Origin: Desulfobacteraceae bacterium
GTDB lineage: Bacteria; Desulfobacterota; Desulfobacteria; Desulfobacterales; UBA11574
NCBI GenBank assembly: GCA_002868985.1
Contig: PKTV01000369.1
Coordinates: 1-6,020, forward strand
Direction: 5' to 3'
DNA length: 6,020 nucleotides
Positions 1-6,020 of the stretch are shown one piece after another (the first letter of the stretch is position 1; every line of letters starts with the position of its first letter). The notes under the pieces are model-generated. The model saw only the letters and a list, made by a program, of their open reading frames with translations, did not search any database and had not been told where the DNA came from. Position numbers and translations under genes: made by a program.

Positions 1-47
1 CTGATTTTTGGATCATCGACTTTTTATTCTGGTCTGACTGAGTAGAA
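1..47. other. Region downstream of metF; no gene identified
   Basis: The 47 nt after the metF stop contain no recognisable coding start. The operon may end here or continue to the left beyond the window. Confidence 0.35.
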
Positions 48-78
48 CTACTCAACACTCGGTCTGGGATACAGACCG
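39..78. repeat. Two short adjacent inverted repeats at the 3' end of metF
   Basis: CGGTCTG (60-66) and CAGACCG (72-78) form a perfect 7-bp stem with a 5-nt loop inside the last metF codons. TGAGTAG (39-45) and CTACTCA (48-54) form a second stem across the TAG stop. No U-tract directly follows on the metF strand, so this is not a clear intrinsic terminator. It may be a 3'-end stability structure or chance. Confidence 0.4.
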
Positions 79-980
79 GATGCTTCCACAATCACGGGTA
101 CCATTTCTTCCCACTCAATGGCCATGACATGAAAACCACGCACGCCTTCTACTTCTTTAAGCCGCTCAATGGATTCGATACAGATCTTGACACCCTCTTC
201 GGGTTGTTTTTCTTTGGGGGTATCGGCCATTCGTTTCACCATATCGTCCGGGACTTCGATGCCCGGCACTCTATTTTTCATGTACCGCGCCATTCCGACA
301 GATTTAAAGGGGGTTACTCCTGCCAGAATAGCTACTTTTTCAAGAAGACCCCGGTCTCGTGCCATTTTCATCCAGAGTTCAAACTTGTCGATGTCGTATA
401 TACACTGGGTTTGAATAAATTCGACACCGGCGGCAATTTTTTTTGCCAGTCGAGGGACCCGGATTTCGAATGGGTCTGCAAATGGATTTGCTGCAGCACC
501 CACAAACATCCGGGGAGGACGCTTAATGTCGTCTCCTCCCAGAAACTTTCCATCGTCCCGCATATGTCTGACGGTCTGAATCAACTGCATGGAGTCAATA
601 TCATGAACGTTTTGACCGGTCGGGCAGTCGCCAAAGCTCTGGTGGTCACCGGAAAGGCAAAGAATATTGTAAATGTCAAACGCTGCCGCTCCAAGGATAT
701 CGCTCTGAAGCGCAATTCGATTCCTATCGCGGGTTACCATTTGCAATACCGGTTCAAGCCCCATGAGTTTCAAGCGTATGCAGGCTGCCAGACTGGACAT
801 GCGGGTGACGGATGTCTGGTTATCGGTAATATTGATGGCATCCACATGATCTTTGATGAGATTGGCCTTTTCGACAATGACTTCCATGTCACTCCCACGG
901 GGAGGCCCGCACTCGGATGTCACGGCCAGGTGGCCGGCGGCCAGAATCTTTTCCAGTTTGCTTGGTGTATTTACTTTCAT
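48..980 (-). CDS. metF: 5,10-methylenetetrahydrofolate reductase (MetF, acetogen-type)
   Basis: A 310-residue flavin-dependent TIM-barrel enzyme interconverting methylene- and methyl-tetrahydrofolate in the cytoplasm. Visible motifs are VTSECGPPRG, with E23 in the position of the catalytic Glu of E. coli MetF, NITDNQ (50-55), QMVTRDRNR (80-88), LSGDHQSFGD (109-118), HDIDS (126-130), GAAANPFADP (161-170) and FIQTQCIYDIDKF (188-200). The length is close to the usual roughly 300 residues and both ends are intact. The start is ATG 980, overlapping the metV TGA. GGGAGG lies at 991-996 inside metV. Being next to metV, mvhD and hdrA points to the methyl branch of the Wood-Ljungdahl pathway rather than a purely methionine-biosynthetic role. 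In a sulfate reducer the enzyme may run toward methyl-THF oxidation during acetate or acetyl-CoA oxidation. Stop is TAG. No C-terminal fusion is seen. Confidence 0.97.
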   Translation of the reverse strand: MKVNTPSKLEKILAAGHLAVTSECGPPRGSDMEVIVEKANLIKDHVDAINITDNQTSVTRMSSLAACIRLKLMGLEPVLQMVTRDRNRIALQSDILGAAAFDIYNILCLSGDHQSFGDCPTGQNVHDIDSMQLIQTVRHMRDDGKFLGGDDIKRPPRMFVGAAANPFADPFEIRVPRLAKKIAAGVEFIQTQCIYDIDKFELWMKMARDRGLLEKVAILAGVTPFKSVGMARYMKNRVPGIEVPDDMVKRMADTPKEKQPEEGVKICIESIERLKEVEGVRGFHVMAIEWEEMVPVIVEASGLYPRPSVE

Positions 981-1645
981 TCCTGTACATCCTCCCTGAC
1001 AACTTTTCTGGGTCCCCCGGCCCTGTCGGTGGACCAGTCTTTTAAAGGACTAAGTTCTTCATAATCATCCATCCTGTTCAGCGCCTTCAGGCGATCAACA
1101 ATCAACTGCCAGGCACAGTCGATCTCCTTGTGAATTTCGCAACTGCCCTTAACGGAACCACCGCATGGGCCGTTTAAAACCCGCTTTGCACATCGAGAAA
1201 TCGGACAAATTCCCCCGGTACGCGCCAGAACACACTCGCCACAGGCCTGACACCTTTCCGTCCATAGGCCTCGTTTTTCAGTGACTCCCAGAAAGCAGGT
1301 GTTCACGCCGGGATAGATGGGTGTGTCATGATATTTTTCAGCCATAAACTGAACACCCACCCCACACGCAATGGAAACAACAGCGTCATACTGATCCATT
1401 ACATCGCGAATTTCTTCGAGGTATTCATGGTCGCACTGTCGTTCCAGAGTCACTTCATCGATTTTGACATCACGTCCCTGGTTTAAAAAAAACATCCTGA
1501 GGGCTGAAGCCAGAACGCCGACTTCTTTCTTTCCTCCTGCCTCACAAACCGTAACGCACTCATTACAACCGAGGATAAGGATTTTCTCATGTTCTTTGAT
1601 TTCTTCTATAATCTCTTCAATGGGTTTTTTATCTGCAACAATCAT
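977..1645 (-). CDS. metV: MetV, iron-sulfur partner protein of methylenetetrahydrofolate reductase
   Basis: A 222-residue Cys-rich protein of the MetV family (MTHFR C-terminal/zinc-finger-like domain). In acetogens MetV forms the MetFV methylenetetrahydrofolate reductase core and is thought to carry Fe-S clusters and a metal site that feed electrons to the MetF flavin. Visible motifs are LGCNECVTVCEAGG (C27, C30, C34), RQCDHEYLE (C71), SIACGVGVQ (C94), C117, and the dense cluster CQACGEC (C132, C135, C138), GGICPISRC (C147, C152), GPCGG (C161) and SCE (C169). The start at ATG 1645 is supported by GAGAGG at 1650-1655. It begins 41 nt after the mvhD stop, and its TGA stop overlaps the metF start as ATGA, so metV and metF are probably translationally coupled. 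The length and the unbroken motif set suggest an intact gene. The family call is firm; the cofactor content is inferred from relatives. Confidence 0.95.
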   Translation of the reverse strand: MIVADKKPIEEIIEEIKEHEKILILGCNECVTVCEAGGKKEVGVLASALRMFFLNQGRDVKIDEVTLERQCDHEYLEEIRDVMDQYDAVVSIACGVGVQFMAEKYHDTPIYPGVNTCFLGVTEKRGLWTERCQACGECVLARTGGICPISRCAKRVLNGPCGGSVKGSCEIHKEIDCAWQLIVDRLKALNRMDDYEELSPLKDWSTDRAGGPRKVVREDVQE

Positions 1646-1686
1646 AAGACCTCTCTTTCATTAGAGACTGAAAAGTTTACATGGAT

Positions 1687-2118
1687 TTATGCGGCCTTAT
1701 TTTTGGCCAATTTAATGGGGTTGGGACCCAATTTTCGGATTCTTTCGTCCATTTCAACGGCGATCTGGGCAAAACGTGGTCCTTCACTGGATGAAAGGTT
1801 ATACATCTGTGCACGCTCTCCTCCAACCCCTATGGCATCCAGAATATGTTGTGTCTGTTCCACACGTTTTCGTGCCCTGAAGTTGCCGCTGTTATAGTGA
1901 CAATCTCCTTCCATACATCCCACCGCATATACGCCGTCCGCTCCTTTTTCAAAGGCATGGAGAATATGAATGACATCCAGCTTGCCGGTGCACGGAAGGA
2001 GAATGATTTTAATATCCGTCGGATATTGCAATCTCATGGAACCTGCCAGGTCCGCAGCAGTGTATCCTCAATAGCTGCAACAAAATGCGATAATAATCGG
2101 TTCAAAATCTTCCTTCAT
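1687..2118 (-). CDS. mvhD: MvhD-family hydrogenase iron-sulfur (delta) subunit, predicted selenoprotein
   Basis: Small Fe-S electron-transfer subunit (143 residues) of the MvhD/FrhD/VhuD family, which links HdrA flavoproteins to a hydrogenase or another redox partner. The gene starts at ATG 2118, preceded by a strong AAGGAGGT, and contains an in-frame TGA at codon 17. Reading that codon as selenocysteine gives FEPIIIAFCCSYUGY, then AADLAG and RLQYP. This matches the conserved family N-terminus, with U17 at the second Cys of the usual CxxC. Further conserved Cys are C43 (PCTGKLD), C68 and C73 (GCMEGDCHY). A start at the internal ATG 2037 would leave 116 residues without the CxxC/U motif and has no ribosome site. 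Full length agrees with the usual roughly 140 residues. It lies between the hdrA fusion and metV, so the likely partners are HdrA and MetFV rather than a hydrogenase, since no hydrogenase gene is seen. A nonsense mutation is the alternative, but is less likely because the whole frame is conserved on both sides of the TGA. Confidence 0.93.
2038..2067 (-). promoter_or_regulatory. Candidate bacterial SECIS element downstream of the mvhD UGA
   Basis: Fourteen nucleotides after the UGA, the mRNA can form a stem GGACC (2053-2049) / GGTTCC (2043-2038) with one bulged U and a 5-nt loop TGGCA (2048-2044). The loop starts 19 nt after the UGA and has G at its second and third positions. This fits the general bacterial SECIS pattern of a short stem close behind the UGA with G near the start of the apical loop. 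A competing pairing, CTGC (2057-2054) with GCAG (2046-2043), puts GG at the start of a 7-nt loop. The folding was done by eye, so the exact structure is uncertain. Confidence 0.55.
2068..2070 (-). other. In-frame TGA read as selenocysteine (mvhD codon 17)
   Basis: The TGA interrupts an otherwise continuous, family-conserved mvhD frame. The codon falls at the second Cys position of the CxxC motif in MvhD homologues. Sec in this family is established: VhuD of Methanococcus is a selenoprotein, and deltaproteobacterial members have been described. Insertion would need SelA, SelB, SelC and SelD, whose genes are not in this window. Confidence 0.9.
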
Positions 2119-2121
2119 AAT

Positions 2122-2129
2122 ACCTCCTT
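2122..2129 (-). promoter_or_regulatory. Strong ribosome binding site deciding the mvhD start
   Basis: AAGGAGGT, a near-perfect anti-16S match, ends 3 nt before ATG 2118. It supports starting mvhD upstream of the in-frame TGA rather than at the internal ATG 2037, which has no comparable site. Confidence 0.88.
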
Positions 2130-2131
2130 GG

Positions 2132-2200
2132 ATTGATGATTTTCGATTGTTGATTGAGACCATTTCACAATTTTTCAGTCAACAATCATCAATCATCAAT
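2132..2200. repeat. Long imperfect inverted repeat (hairpin) in the hdrA-mvhD spacer
   Basis: Arms 2132-2153 and 2179-2200 pair over 10 bp (2132-2141 with 2191-2200) and 9 bp (2145-2153 with 2179-2187), separated by a small internal mismatch. The loop is 25 nt, with three more possible pairs inside it. The outer part of the arms is built from repeated ATTGATGATT-like units. In the mRNA the base of the hairpin ends 2 nt before the mvhD Shine-Dalgarno. There is no U-run after it on the coding strand, so it does not look like an intrinsic terminator of hdrA. It could be an mRNA processing or stability element, a translation modulator, or a small dispersed repeat of the genome. Confidence 0.75.
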
Positions 2201-2272
2201 GGTGACCTCTCATCGGCTCGTTCACATACTTTATGTCAGTTGTTTCGGCCTAAATTATGATTTACTCCAACT
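2201..2272. other. Remaining spacer between hdrA and the hairpin; no gene seen
   Basis: These 72 nt plus the hairpin form the only sizeable non-coding gap in the window. No ORF with a ribosome site and no convincing sigma-70-type promoter were found. The relative width of the gap leaves room for a separate promoter for mvhD-metV-metF, but none can be defined by eye. Confidence 0.4.
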
Positions 2273-5200
2273 CTACATGACACCTTCAAGCAATGCATCC
2301 ACCTTGCTCATAATCTGAACATCTTCATACCAATTGAGTTCAATGGCTTTGGCAGGGCATTCCGCTGCACAGACACCGCAGCCGTGGCATAAAGCCATGT
2401 CGATCTCACTTACCCCGTCTTCATTAATTCTCGGCACCTGATACGGACACGACCTGACGCATATCAGGCATGACGCACAAAGATCTGCTTCCACCTGCGC
2501 CGTTACCGCCGATAAGGTTAAGTGTGGCTGGGACAAAAATGTCGTGGCCCTGGAAGCCGCAGCAAAGGCCTGAGAAATCGATTCATGCAACAGCTTGGGA
2601 CTATGGGCGGTCCCACAGACAAAGACACCCTCTGTTGCCATGTCCACCGGTCTCAACTTGACATGTGCCTCCATGAAATGACCTTCTGCTGTTCTGGCCA
2701 GTTTTACAATGGATGATAGCTCTTCGGTATCTTCAGCCACCATCCCTGCACTCAGTGCCAGAAGATCGGCACTGACTCTGAGCCTCCGTCCCAAAAGGGG
2801 ATCAATAAAAGTTACCATCACCCCCTCATCGGACGATTCCACCGTGGGAGGATCTTCAGGATCGTACCGGAAAAACAGTACGCCCTGTTTTCTGGCTTCA
2901 GTATAGTAATCTTCCAACATTCCGTATGTCCTGATATCCCTGTAAAGGATATAAATTTCAGCATCCGGATTAAGCTTTTTAATGTTAAGGGCGTTCTTGA
3001 TGGCGCTCTGGCAGCAAATCCTTGAGCAATTCGGATTATCTTGGTTTCTGGATCCGATGCACTGGATCATGACCACTTGATTCAAATTTTGTGCCCCTTT
3101 TTCTTTTAAACGTTCTGCCAACTCAACTTGGGTGACCACCTTTTCATTTTCTTCATAAAGGAATTCTTTGGGATGGTATTCCGTTGCACCGGTGGCCAGG
3201 ACAACGACACAATGGTTGATTTTTCTTTCGTACATACCCGGCCCCACCAGAACTTCAGTGGTGAAATTTCCCTTGAACCCGGAAAATCCGACAATTAGAG
3301 AACGGGTCAGAACCTGGATATTAGAATGGGATGTCACCCTTTGAATCAATCCTTCCAGATAAGTTCCGACGTCCTGGCCCTCGATGGTCGCTGTCAGACG
3401 ATTGGCCATGCCCCCCAATTTCTCTTCCTTTTCAACCAGAACCACGGGAAAACCCTGATCTGCCAGACCCAGCGCCGCATTCATACCGGCCACCCCGCCG
3501 CCGATGACCAGGGCCCTTTGGACAACCGGGATTTTCTTTTCACTCAACGGGTGGAGCGTCGCAGCACGGGCCACCGCCATCCGAACCAGGTGCTTGGACT
3601 TTTCCGATGCTTTTTCCGGAGCATCTGAGTGGACCCAGGAGCCCTGATTCCGGATATTGGCCATTTCAAAGAGGTATTTGTTCAAACCACATGCTTCAAG
3701 GGTGTCCATGAATATGGCTTCGTGGGTTTTGGGCGTGCATGCCGCCACCACAATCCGGTTAAGACCATGCTCTTTAATGATGTCTTTCATAAGTTCCTGG
3801 GAATCATGAGAGCACGTAAACAGATTCTGTCCGGCGTATTTTACATACGGAAGTGTTTTGGCATATTCTTCAACAACATTGACGTCTACAACACCGGCAA
3901 TGTTCACGCCGCAGTTGCAGACAAAGACACCGATTCGGGGTTCCTGGCCTGTCAGATCCATTTCATCCGGAATTTCCACGGTTTTGGTACAGGTGTTTCG
4001 AGCTTCGCTCAAAAAGCCTCCGGCCAAACACGCCGCAGCACTTGCTTCGGTAACGGAACTCGGAATATCTTTAGGCTCCTGAAAAACACCGCAGGCGTAA
4101 ACCCCCGGACGGGACGTTTCCACCGGCATAAAAGGCTGGGGCACGGCAAAGTTATATTTGTTCAGATCCACATTCAATCGACTGGCCAAATCAGTTGTCG
4201 ATCCGGCAATCTCAAGACCCACGGAAAGAACCACCATGTCGAAAAATTCTTCGTGGAGCTTTCCGCCGGTGTCGACATACTGAAGGCGAAGATCATTGTT
4301 CTCTCCAATCTCATCGATGGTATGCACCCGGGAATTGATAAATCGGACACCGGCCTTGTCTTTTGCCCGCAGATAGTATTTTTCATAATCCTTTCCAAAG
4401 GTCCGAATATCCATATTAAAAATGGCACAATCAAGATCGCCTCCGGCATGTTCTTTGGCAATCATTGAATCTTTAATGGCATACATACAGCAAACCGAAG
4501 AACAGTAGCCGTTGCCGCACTTGTTGGTATCCCGGGAGCCGACGCACTGAAGCCATGCGATTTTTTTCGGTTCTTTTTGATCCGAAGGCCGAACCAAATG
4601 GCCCATGGTGGGCCCTGAAGCACTGAGAAGACGTTCAAATTCAAGGCTGGTCACCACATTGGGATTGCTTGGGTAATGGTAGAACTCTTCCAATGTCGAA
4701 GGATCATAGGGTTTGCTCCCCGGGCATAAGATAAGGGATCCGATCTCAACCTCTTTTTCCACGGCAACCTGCTCATGGTCAACAGCCTGGGCCAAACAGG
4801 CATCTACACATTGGTAGCACTCGGAACAAATGCCGCAGGCCAGGCACCTGTTCGCCTCTTTACGAACCTGTTCTTCGTTGAAACCAAGCTGCACCTCGTT
4901 GAAATTTTTCATTCGTTCTGCAGGATCCAGGTGAGGCATTTTTTCTTTTGAGATGTTTTCATAACCTTCGGTGGGAACATCCTGTATGCTTTCCCATGAC
5001 TTTTGTCGGTTTTCATGCAGATCTTCTCCCTGGATAAAGCGATGGATGGAGACAGCGGCCTCTTTTCCGGCGCCAATGGCCTCAACAACTGTTGCCGCAC
5101 CGGTAACAGCATCGCCGCCGGAAAAAATATCTGGATCATCAGACTGAAAGGTCACCGGATCAACGCGCAGGGTCCCCCAGTCACTGAGGGTGCAGGCACA

Positions 5201-6020
5201 TTCATCGGTGAGACACGCCCAGTCGGATTCCTGGCCAATGGCCGGAATCAACGTATCTATCTCCATCGTAAATTCAGATCCTTCGATGGGGATGGGCCGG
5301 CGCCGTCCGCTCTCGTCCGGCTCACCCAGTTCCATTTTTATACATTCGATGGCCTTGACTTTCCCATTTTCTGAAATAACGCGGATGGGATTGGTAAGGG
5401 GCATGATTTCGATGCCTTCCTCACGACACTCTTCAATTTCTTCCTCGCTCGCGGGCATCTCTTCCATGCTTCGCCGGTAAATGACAAAAGGATTGGAAGA
5501 TCCGGTCCTCAACGCGGTTCGTACCGAATCCATGGCGACATTGCCGCCACCGATAACCGCAACACGATCACCCAGTGAAATCCGGTTGCCCAGATTGACT
5601 TCTCTTAAAAAATCAACCCCGGGATATACCCCTTCAAAATCTTCACCTTCGATTCCCAGCACCTTACATTCATGGGAACCGATGCCCAGAAAGATCGCCT
5701 TATAGCCCTCCTTTCTAAGCTGGGTAACAGTGATGTCCTTTCCAATTTCAACCCCGGTTTTAAATTTGACGCCCAGGTCTTTTATGACTTGAATTTCTGC
5801 GTCAATGATGTCCCTGGGAAGGCGATAGGAAGGAATCCCCACGGTAAGCATGCCGCCGAGTACCGGAAACTTTTCAAAGACCATCACCTGATACCCTTCA
5901 ATGGCTAGAAAATAGGCACAGGTGAGTCCTGCGGGTCCCGCGCCGATGATGGCGACTTTTTCTTTTTTGGCGCCTTTTTTTTCAGGCACATAGTAATTTT
6001 CACGGGCCATATCCCAGTCC
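2273..6020 (-). CDS. HdrA-like electron-transfer flavoprotein fused to GltD-like NAD(P)H/FAD module (5' partial)
   Basis: Large multidomain flavin/Fe-S protein, probably cytoplasmic, expected to move electrons between NAD(P)H and Fe-S partners. Numbering is from the Met at 6010. Residues 18-330 are GltD-like, with an FAD motif GAGPAG (23-28) and an NAD(P) motif GGGNVA (154-159). A Cys-rich segment follows (C389, 392, 395, 398, 401, 405). Residues 425-665 match the C-terminal half of HdrA (QCVGSRD at 488; C489, 498, 503, 507, 508). Residues 691-1160 are a second HdrA module: RIGVFVCNCG (692-701), FAD motif GGGVAG (837-842), QCIGSR (983-988) and C995, C999, C1000. Two CxxCxxCxxxC ferredoxin motifs close the protein (C1178-C1188 and C1208-C1218). 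The frame stays open to the window edge, with Asp-Trp-Asp before Met1, as in GltD-family proteins where this segment is internal. The true start is therefore probably upstream, and 6010 lacks a convincing ribosome site. The gene stops at TAG, 154 nt before mvhD. The family call is firm; the electron partners are inferred. Confidence 0.93.
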   Translation of the reverse strand, partial: DWDMARENYYVPEKKGAKKEKVAIIGAGPAGLTCAYFLAIEGYQVMVFEKFPVLGGMLTVGIPSYRLPRDIIDAEIQVIKDLGVKFKTGVEIGKDITVTQLRKEGYKAIFLGIGSHECKVLGIEGEDFEGVYPGVDFLREVNLGNRISLGDRVAVIGGGNVAMDSVRTALRTGSSNPFVIYRRSMEEMPASEEEIEECREEGIEIMPLTNPIRVISENGKVKAIECIKMELGEPDESGRRRPIPIEGSEFTMEIDTLIPAIGQESDWACLTDECACTLSDWGTLRVDPVTFQSDDPDIFSGGDAVTGAATVVEAIGAGKEAAVSIHRFIQGEDLHENRQKSWESIQDVPTEGYENISKEKMPHLDPAERMKNFNEVQLGFNEEQVRKEANRCLACGICSECYQCVDACLAQAVDHEQVAVEKEVEIGSLILCPGSKPYDPSTLEEFYHYPSNPNVVTSLEFERLLSASGPTMGHLVRPSDQKEPKKIAWLQCVGSRDTNKCGNGYCSSVCCMYAIKDSMIAKEHAGGDLDCAIFNMDIRTFGKDYEKYYLRAKDKAGVRFINSRVHTIDEIGENNDLRLQYVDTGGKLHEEFFDMVVLSVGLEIAGSTTDLASRLNVDLNKYNFAVPQPFMPVETSRPGVYACGVFQEPKDIPSSVTEASAAACLAGGFLSEARNTCTKTVEIPDEMDLTGQEPRIGVFVCNCGVNIAGVVDVNVVEEYAKTLPYVKYAGQNLFTCSHDSQELMKDIIKEHGLNRIVVAACTPKTHEAIFMDTLEACGLNKYLFEMANIRNQGSWVHSDAPEKASEKSKHLVRMAVARAATLHPLSEKKIPVVQRALVIGGGVAGMNAALGLADQGFPVVLVEKEEKLGGMANRLTATIEGQDVGTYLEGLIQRVTSHSNIQVLTRSLIVGFSGFKGNFTTEVLVGPGMYERKINHCVVVLATGATEYHPKEFLYEENEKVVTQVELAERLKEKGAQNLNQVVMIQCIGSRNQDNPNCSRICCQSAIKNALNIKKLNPDAEIYILYRDIRTYGMLEDYYTEARKQGVLFFRYDPEDPPTVESSDEGVMVTFIDPLLGRRLRVSADLLALSAGMVAEDTEELSSIVKLARTAEGHFMEAHVKLRPVDMATEGVFVCGTAHSPKLLHESISQAFAAASRATTFLSQPHLTLSAVTAQVEADLCASCLICVRSCPYQVPRINEDGVSEIDMALCHGCGVCAAECPAKAIELNWYEDVQIMSKVDALLEGVM

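Noticed and set aside
39..78. Intrinsic terminator at the end of metF
   Set aside because: Two small stems are present but no U-tract directly follows on the metF strand; kept only as short inverted repeats.
129..1064. Long 311-codon plus-strand frame opposite metF
   Set aside because: It is entirely antisense to a clearly conserved metF/metV region, resembles no protein family, and has no supporting ribosome site; it is a shadow of the minus-strand genes.
1687..2037. Shorter mvhD starting at ATG 2037
   Set aside because: It lacks a ribosome site and the conserved N-terminal redox motif, both of which are present when reading from 2118 through the TGA.
2150..2185. Sigma-70-type promoter for mvhD starting at TTGACT (2182-2177)
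   Set aside because: A good -35-like hexamer exists, but no acceptable TATAAT-like -10 lies at proper spacing, and the bases are part of the hairpin arm.
2119..2272. Intrinsic terminator after hdrA
   Set aside because: The hairpin is strong, but the coding strand after it is CCAAGGAGGT rather than a U-run, and the operon seems to continue.
2273..2275. TAG at the end of hdrA as a possible pyrrolysine codon
   Set aside because: The protein already ends beyond its double ferredoxin domain, and the next in-frame codons reach a TAA within 7 codons without conserved sequence.
3629..4468. 279-codon plus-strand frame opposite the hdrA fusion
   Set aside because: It overlaps strongly conserved HdrA coding sequence on the other strand and shows no recognisable motifs.

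Overview
The window looks like part of a strictly anaerobic, selenocysteine-using bacterium, most likely a sulfate-reducing deltaproteobacterium (Desulfobacterales-like). This placement is inferred from the type of HdrA, MvhD, MetV and MetF genes present and from a recodable in-frame TGA; nothing in the window (such as a 16S gene) fixes the taxonomy.

All supported genes lie on the minus strand and read from right to left as one probable operon. Positions 6020-2273 hold a very large HdrA-type flavin/iron-sulfur protein whose 5' end is outside the window. It is a fusion of a GltD-like NAD(P)H/FAD module, a cysteine-rich [4Fe-4S] segment, half of one HdrA module, a second HdrA module, and a C-terminal double [4Fe-4S] ferredoxin domain. 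A 154-nt spacer (2119-2272) follows, carrying a long imperfect hairpin next to a strong Shine-Dalgarno sequence. Positions 2118-1687 encode an MvhD-type iron-sulfur subunit. Its correct reading starts at 2118 and passes through an in-frame TGA (2070-2068), read here as selenocysteine. Positions 1645-977 encode MetV and 980-48 encode MetF, joined by an ATGA overlap.

Together the genes look like a methylenetetrahydrofolate reductase complex of the Wood-Ljungdahl (acetyl-CoA) pathway. MetF would carry out the C1 chemistry and MetV would be its iron-sulfur partner. MvhD would pass electrons between MetFV and the HdrA flavoprotein, and the GltD-like part of HdrA would connect to NAD(P)H. This resembles the metFV-hdrCBA-mvhD arrangement known from Moorella thermoacetica, but no hdrB or hdrC is seen here. 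In a sulfate reducer the pathway could run in the oxidative direction.

The most notable point is the selenocysteine MvhD. Ordinary ORF calling starts it at an internal ATG (2037) and loses the first 27 residues, including the CxxU redox motif.
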